64,000 bases of DNA, from the NCBI RefSeq assembly GCF_949628215.1, contig NC_134279.1, forward strand, positions 84,563,517 through 84,627,516, given 5' to 3'. The DNA comes from Phalacrocorax aristotelis. Its lineage: Eukaryota > Chordata > Aves > Suliformes > Phalacrocoracidae. The translations under genes and the position numbers were made by a program. The notes under the pieces are model-generated. The model searched no databases. It saw only the letters and a list, made by a program, of their open reading frames with translations, and was not told where the DNA came from. Of this stretch, positions 62,125 through 64,000 are shown one piece after another. Position 1 is the first letter of the stretch; every line of letters begins with the position of its first letter.

Positions 62125-62310
62125 TTATCTCTAATGTTTGCCTTTGCGTTCCTATTACTATTATGGGCTCCTTTTAGGAACTAATAAAAATGGCTAACAG
62201 GGACTGTTCTTGAGCTGGGGATAGATGAACTGTCTAAAAGACATAATTATCTTTTGCAGAGCTATAGACAGAGCATTTGCCTCACTGATGCACCTTTATT
62301 TCATCAAAAC
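62125..62310. repeat. Right copy of the diverged direct duplication
   Basis: GGGACTGTTCTTGAGCTGGG, GTCTAAAAGACATAATTATC and TTTCATCAAAACC correspond in order to the left copy at 60,700-60,900. Confidence 0.6.
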
Positions 62311-63850
62311 CATAGCTGCATTACATCTGTAGCCTATCGCCTCCAATTTACCCTTTTCACAACCTGAGTCATACTGGCACATGCTGGTCAGACACCAGGA
62401 GAAATATTTTACCACATACAAAACCTGAGGTAGCTACTCTGACTTCCCTTCATATTACCACAGTTTCTAGATATAACCCCTTCATGCCATTTTACTTCCT
62501 AATCTGACAAAAGATGGTCTACTATAACCTGAAAAATGCTTTTCATCCTGTTGCAGATTGGCCACATTTCCTGCCCTGTATTTGCTGCTGAGACTTAGCT
62601 TTGCTGATGCTGGTGGGTTTTCCCCTCTGAAGTCAGGATCTCAGAAAAGTAAGCATTTTCAATACTTTGGACAAATTCTTGCATTTTAAATGATTGCAGG
62701 TTGTATCAAAGTCTGCCTCCTAGACTTTCTAGTCGTCTAGGAACATTCTTGCCTCTGTGCTTTAACTGTTAGCAAAATGCACATTTGCCTAAAGACTAAT
62801 CTGATTTGCACAAGCAAAATGCCAGTGGTGCTCTTGCACTATAAATATCAGCAATCATGGTCTTATGCTAAAGAAACTGTACTTGCAATGTAACTGTAAT
62901 ACCTCCTTAAGCACTTGTGTTTCTGCTAGCTCACATGTAAGCACGCTTCATCAGCACCTTGACATACTATGTTTCTTCATCCTACTGCTGCTCATAGTCC
63001 TGTCCTGCCCTTCCTGCCTCTTCCTCCTGAGCTGCAGCTGGCGTGTGCGCGGCTGCCTGCAGCATGCTCCCCTGCTGCTGCACTCCAGGTTTTGCCCGCG
63101 GTGGGATGGTGCCGGAGACGGTGCAGCAGCCAGGTGTTCCTGGTGCGCAGCTCCAGAGTGGTCTCCTCCACCCGGATGGAAGCATGCGGAAAGCTTTTTG
63201 GTTTCACTTGTAGTCTTTAGAAGCGTAACAGCAAAAGCTGAAAATGCTCTTTTTTTGAAGAGAAGGCTTCACAAACAGAACTGGTAACTTTGAGACGAGC
63301 CAGTGCATCTTGGAGAGGTCTGGCCCCTTGCTGGCTGCCTTTTCTCCTCCTGCCCAGCTCTGCGTGCTTCCTCTGCTAAGCATCTTCCCTCTGCTGAAGG
63401 ATTTCAGAGAGTGATCTTGTTCCTAATCATTTACTCCTCAGTTGTTTACTGACTGTAATTATATGCCTGTAATTTGCTGTTTCAGCCAGCACCCATGGGT
63501 TACTGTACCTCAGTAATAGGGCCACAGAGATGTCAGTTTGGCAATCGGGCATTGATGCATCAAAATGACATAAAAAGCATTAAATTCTGATGAATAACAA
63601 ACACTCCAGATAAGCCTTATGTTAAATCTTAACTGCAAAATGCTGGAATCAGCTGATTTATGAGGGCACTTAACTAAGGCATGAAGGTCTTGAAACAGAA
63701 GAAAGAAATTGTATTGCTAGAACCTGACATTTGTCCAATTGAAAAACAGATGAAACTAGAGAGTTCCAAAAACTTGATAAAGTAGGGCTTATTTTCTCTT
63801 GTCCGTGCCTTACAGTTAAATGCAGAAATACCTCCCCTAATATGTTTTCT
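62310..63850. other. M1AP intron, AT-rich with one GC-rich patch
   Basis: AT-rich intronic sequence. A GC-rich patch at 62,990-63,190 stands out but carries no recognised domain on either strand. No M1AP exon is seen. Confidence 0.55.
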
Positions 63851-63851
63851 A

Positions 63852-64000
63852 ATCGTAGAATAGTTTGGGTTGGAAGAGAGACCTTCTTGTCTTGTCTTCT
63901 TTGCAATAAGCAAAGACATCTTCAACTAGATCAGGTTGCCCAGAGCCCCGTCCAACCTGACTTTGAATGTTTCCAGGGTTGGTGCACCTACCACCTCTCT
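63852..64000 (-). mobile_element. CR1 LINE 3' end fragment, running off the right edge
   Basis: ATCGTAGAATAGTTTGGGTT followed by GGAAGAGAGACC, then CTAGATCAGGTTGCCCAGAG and CCCCGTCCAACCTGACTTTG AATG..., is the reverse complement of the standard CR1 3' end. The insert is antisense to the window and in sense with M1AP transcription. Confidence 0.9.

Noticed and set aside
62969-63220. Plus-strand frame containing QVFLVRSSRVVSS, recalling an SH2 FLVR motif
   Set aside because: Only a few residues fit; the rest of an SH2 or RIN-type domain is absent and the opposite strand is equally open.
1-64000. CRISPR arrays, bacterial operons, tRNA or rRNA genes
   Set aside because: No spaced identical repeats, no Shine-Dalgarno-type gene packing and no tRNA/rRNA signature were seen; the sequence is vertebrate.

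Overview
The window looks like a GC-rich, gene-dense piece of a sauropsid genome, most probably a bird. Introns are short, there are three CpG islands, CR1 LINEs occur in several states of decay, and LTR relics are present. There is no operon-like organisation: all genes are spliced, and I built the exon models by hand from reading frame, splice sites and intron phase. The gene order LOXL3 (-), DOK1 (+), M1AP (-) matches human 2p13.1, which anchors the identification.

Layout. 1-6,679: 5' part of LOXL3 (minus strand), with signal peptide, SRCR1, SRCR2 and the start of SRCR3; the rest lies beyond the left edge. 6,680-15,350: no coding sequence seen; a long 5' intron probably leads to a CpG island at about 14.0-15.35 kb, the likely LOXL3 promoter. 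15.9-32.73 kb: a complete 16-exon minus-strand gene encoding a 997-residue paralogue of protein O-GlcNAcase (OGA), starting in a CpG island at 32.5-33.45 kb. 36.48-44.0 kb: complete five-exon DOK1 (plus strand, 585 residues). 45.58-59.74 kb: seven C-terminal coding exons of M1AP (minus strand); its N-terminal exons are outside the window. From about 48 kb the sequence becomes AT-richer, with longer introns that hold a CR1 LINE with its 5' end preserved, a solo-LTR relic, a probable second LTR relic and a local duplication.

The main discovery is the OGA-like gene between LOXL3 and DOK1. Human has no gene there. All 16 exons join in phase into one frame. The GH84 catalytic domain aligns to human OGA at a constant offset of 53 residues, with every active-site residue I could check conserved, and a stalk and an acetyltransferase-like C-terminal domain follow. 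Between catalytic domain and stalk is a long linker built from tandem 13- and 14-residue repeats. Because LOXL4 and OGA are near each other on human 10q24, and LOXL2 and DOK2 on 8p21, this gene is best explained as an OGA ohnologue retained here and lost from the human locus.

Functionally the genes are unrelated neighbours: an extracellular/nuclear lysyl oxidase, a nucleocytoplasmic glycoside hydrolase, a cytoplasmic docking adaptor and a meiotic protein. Their co-location reflects old synteny rather than a pathway.
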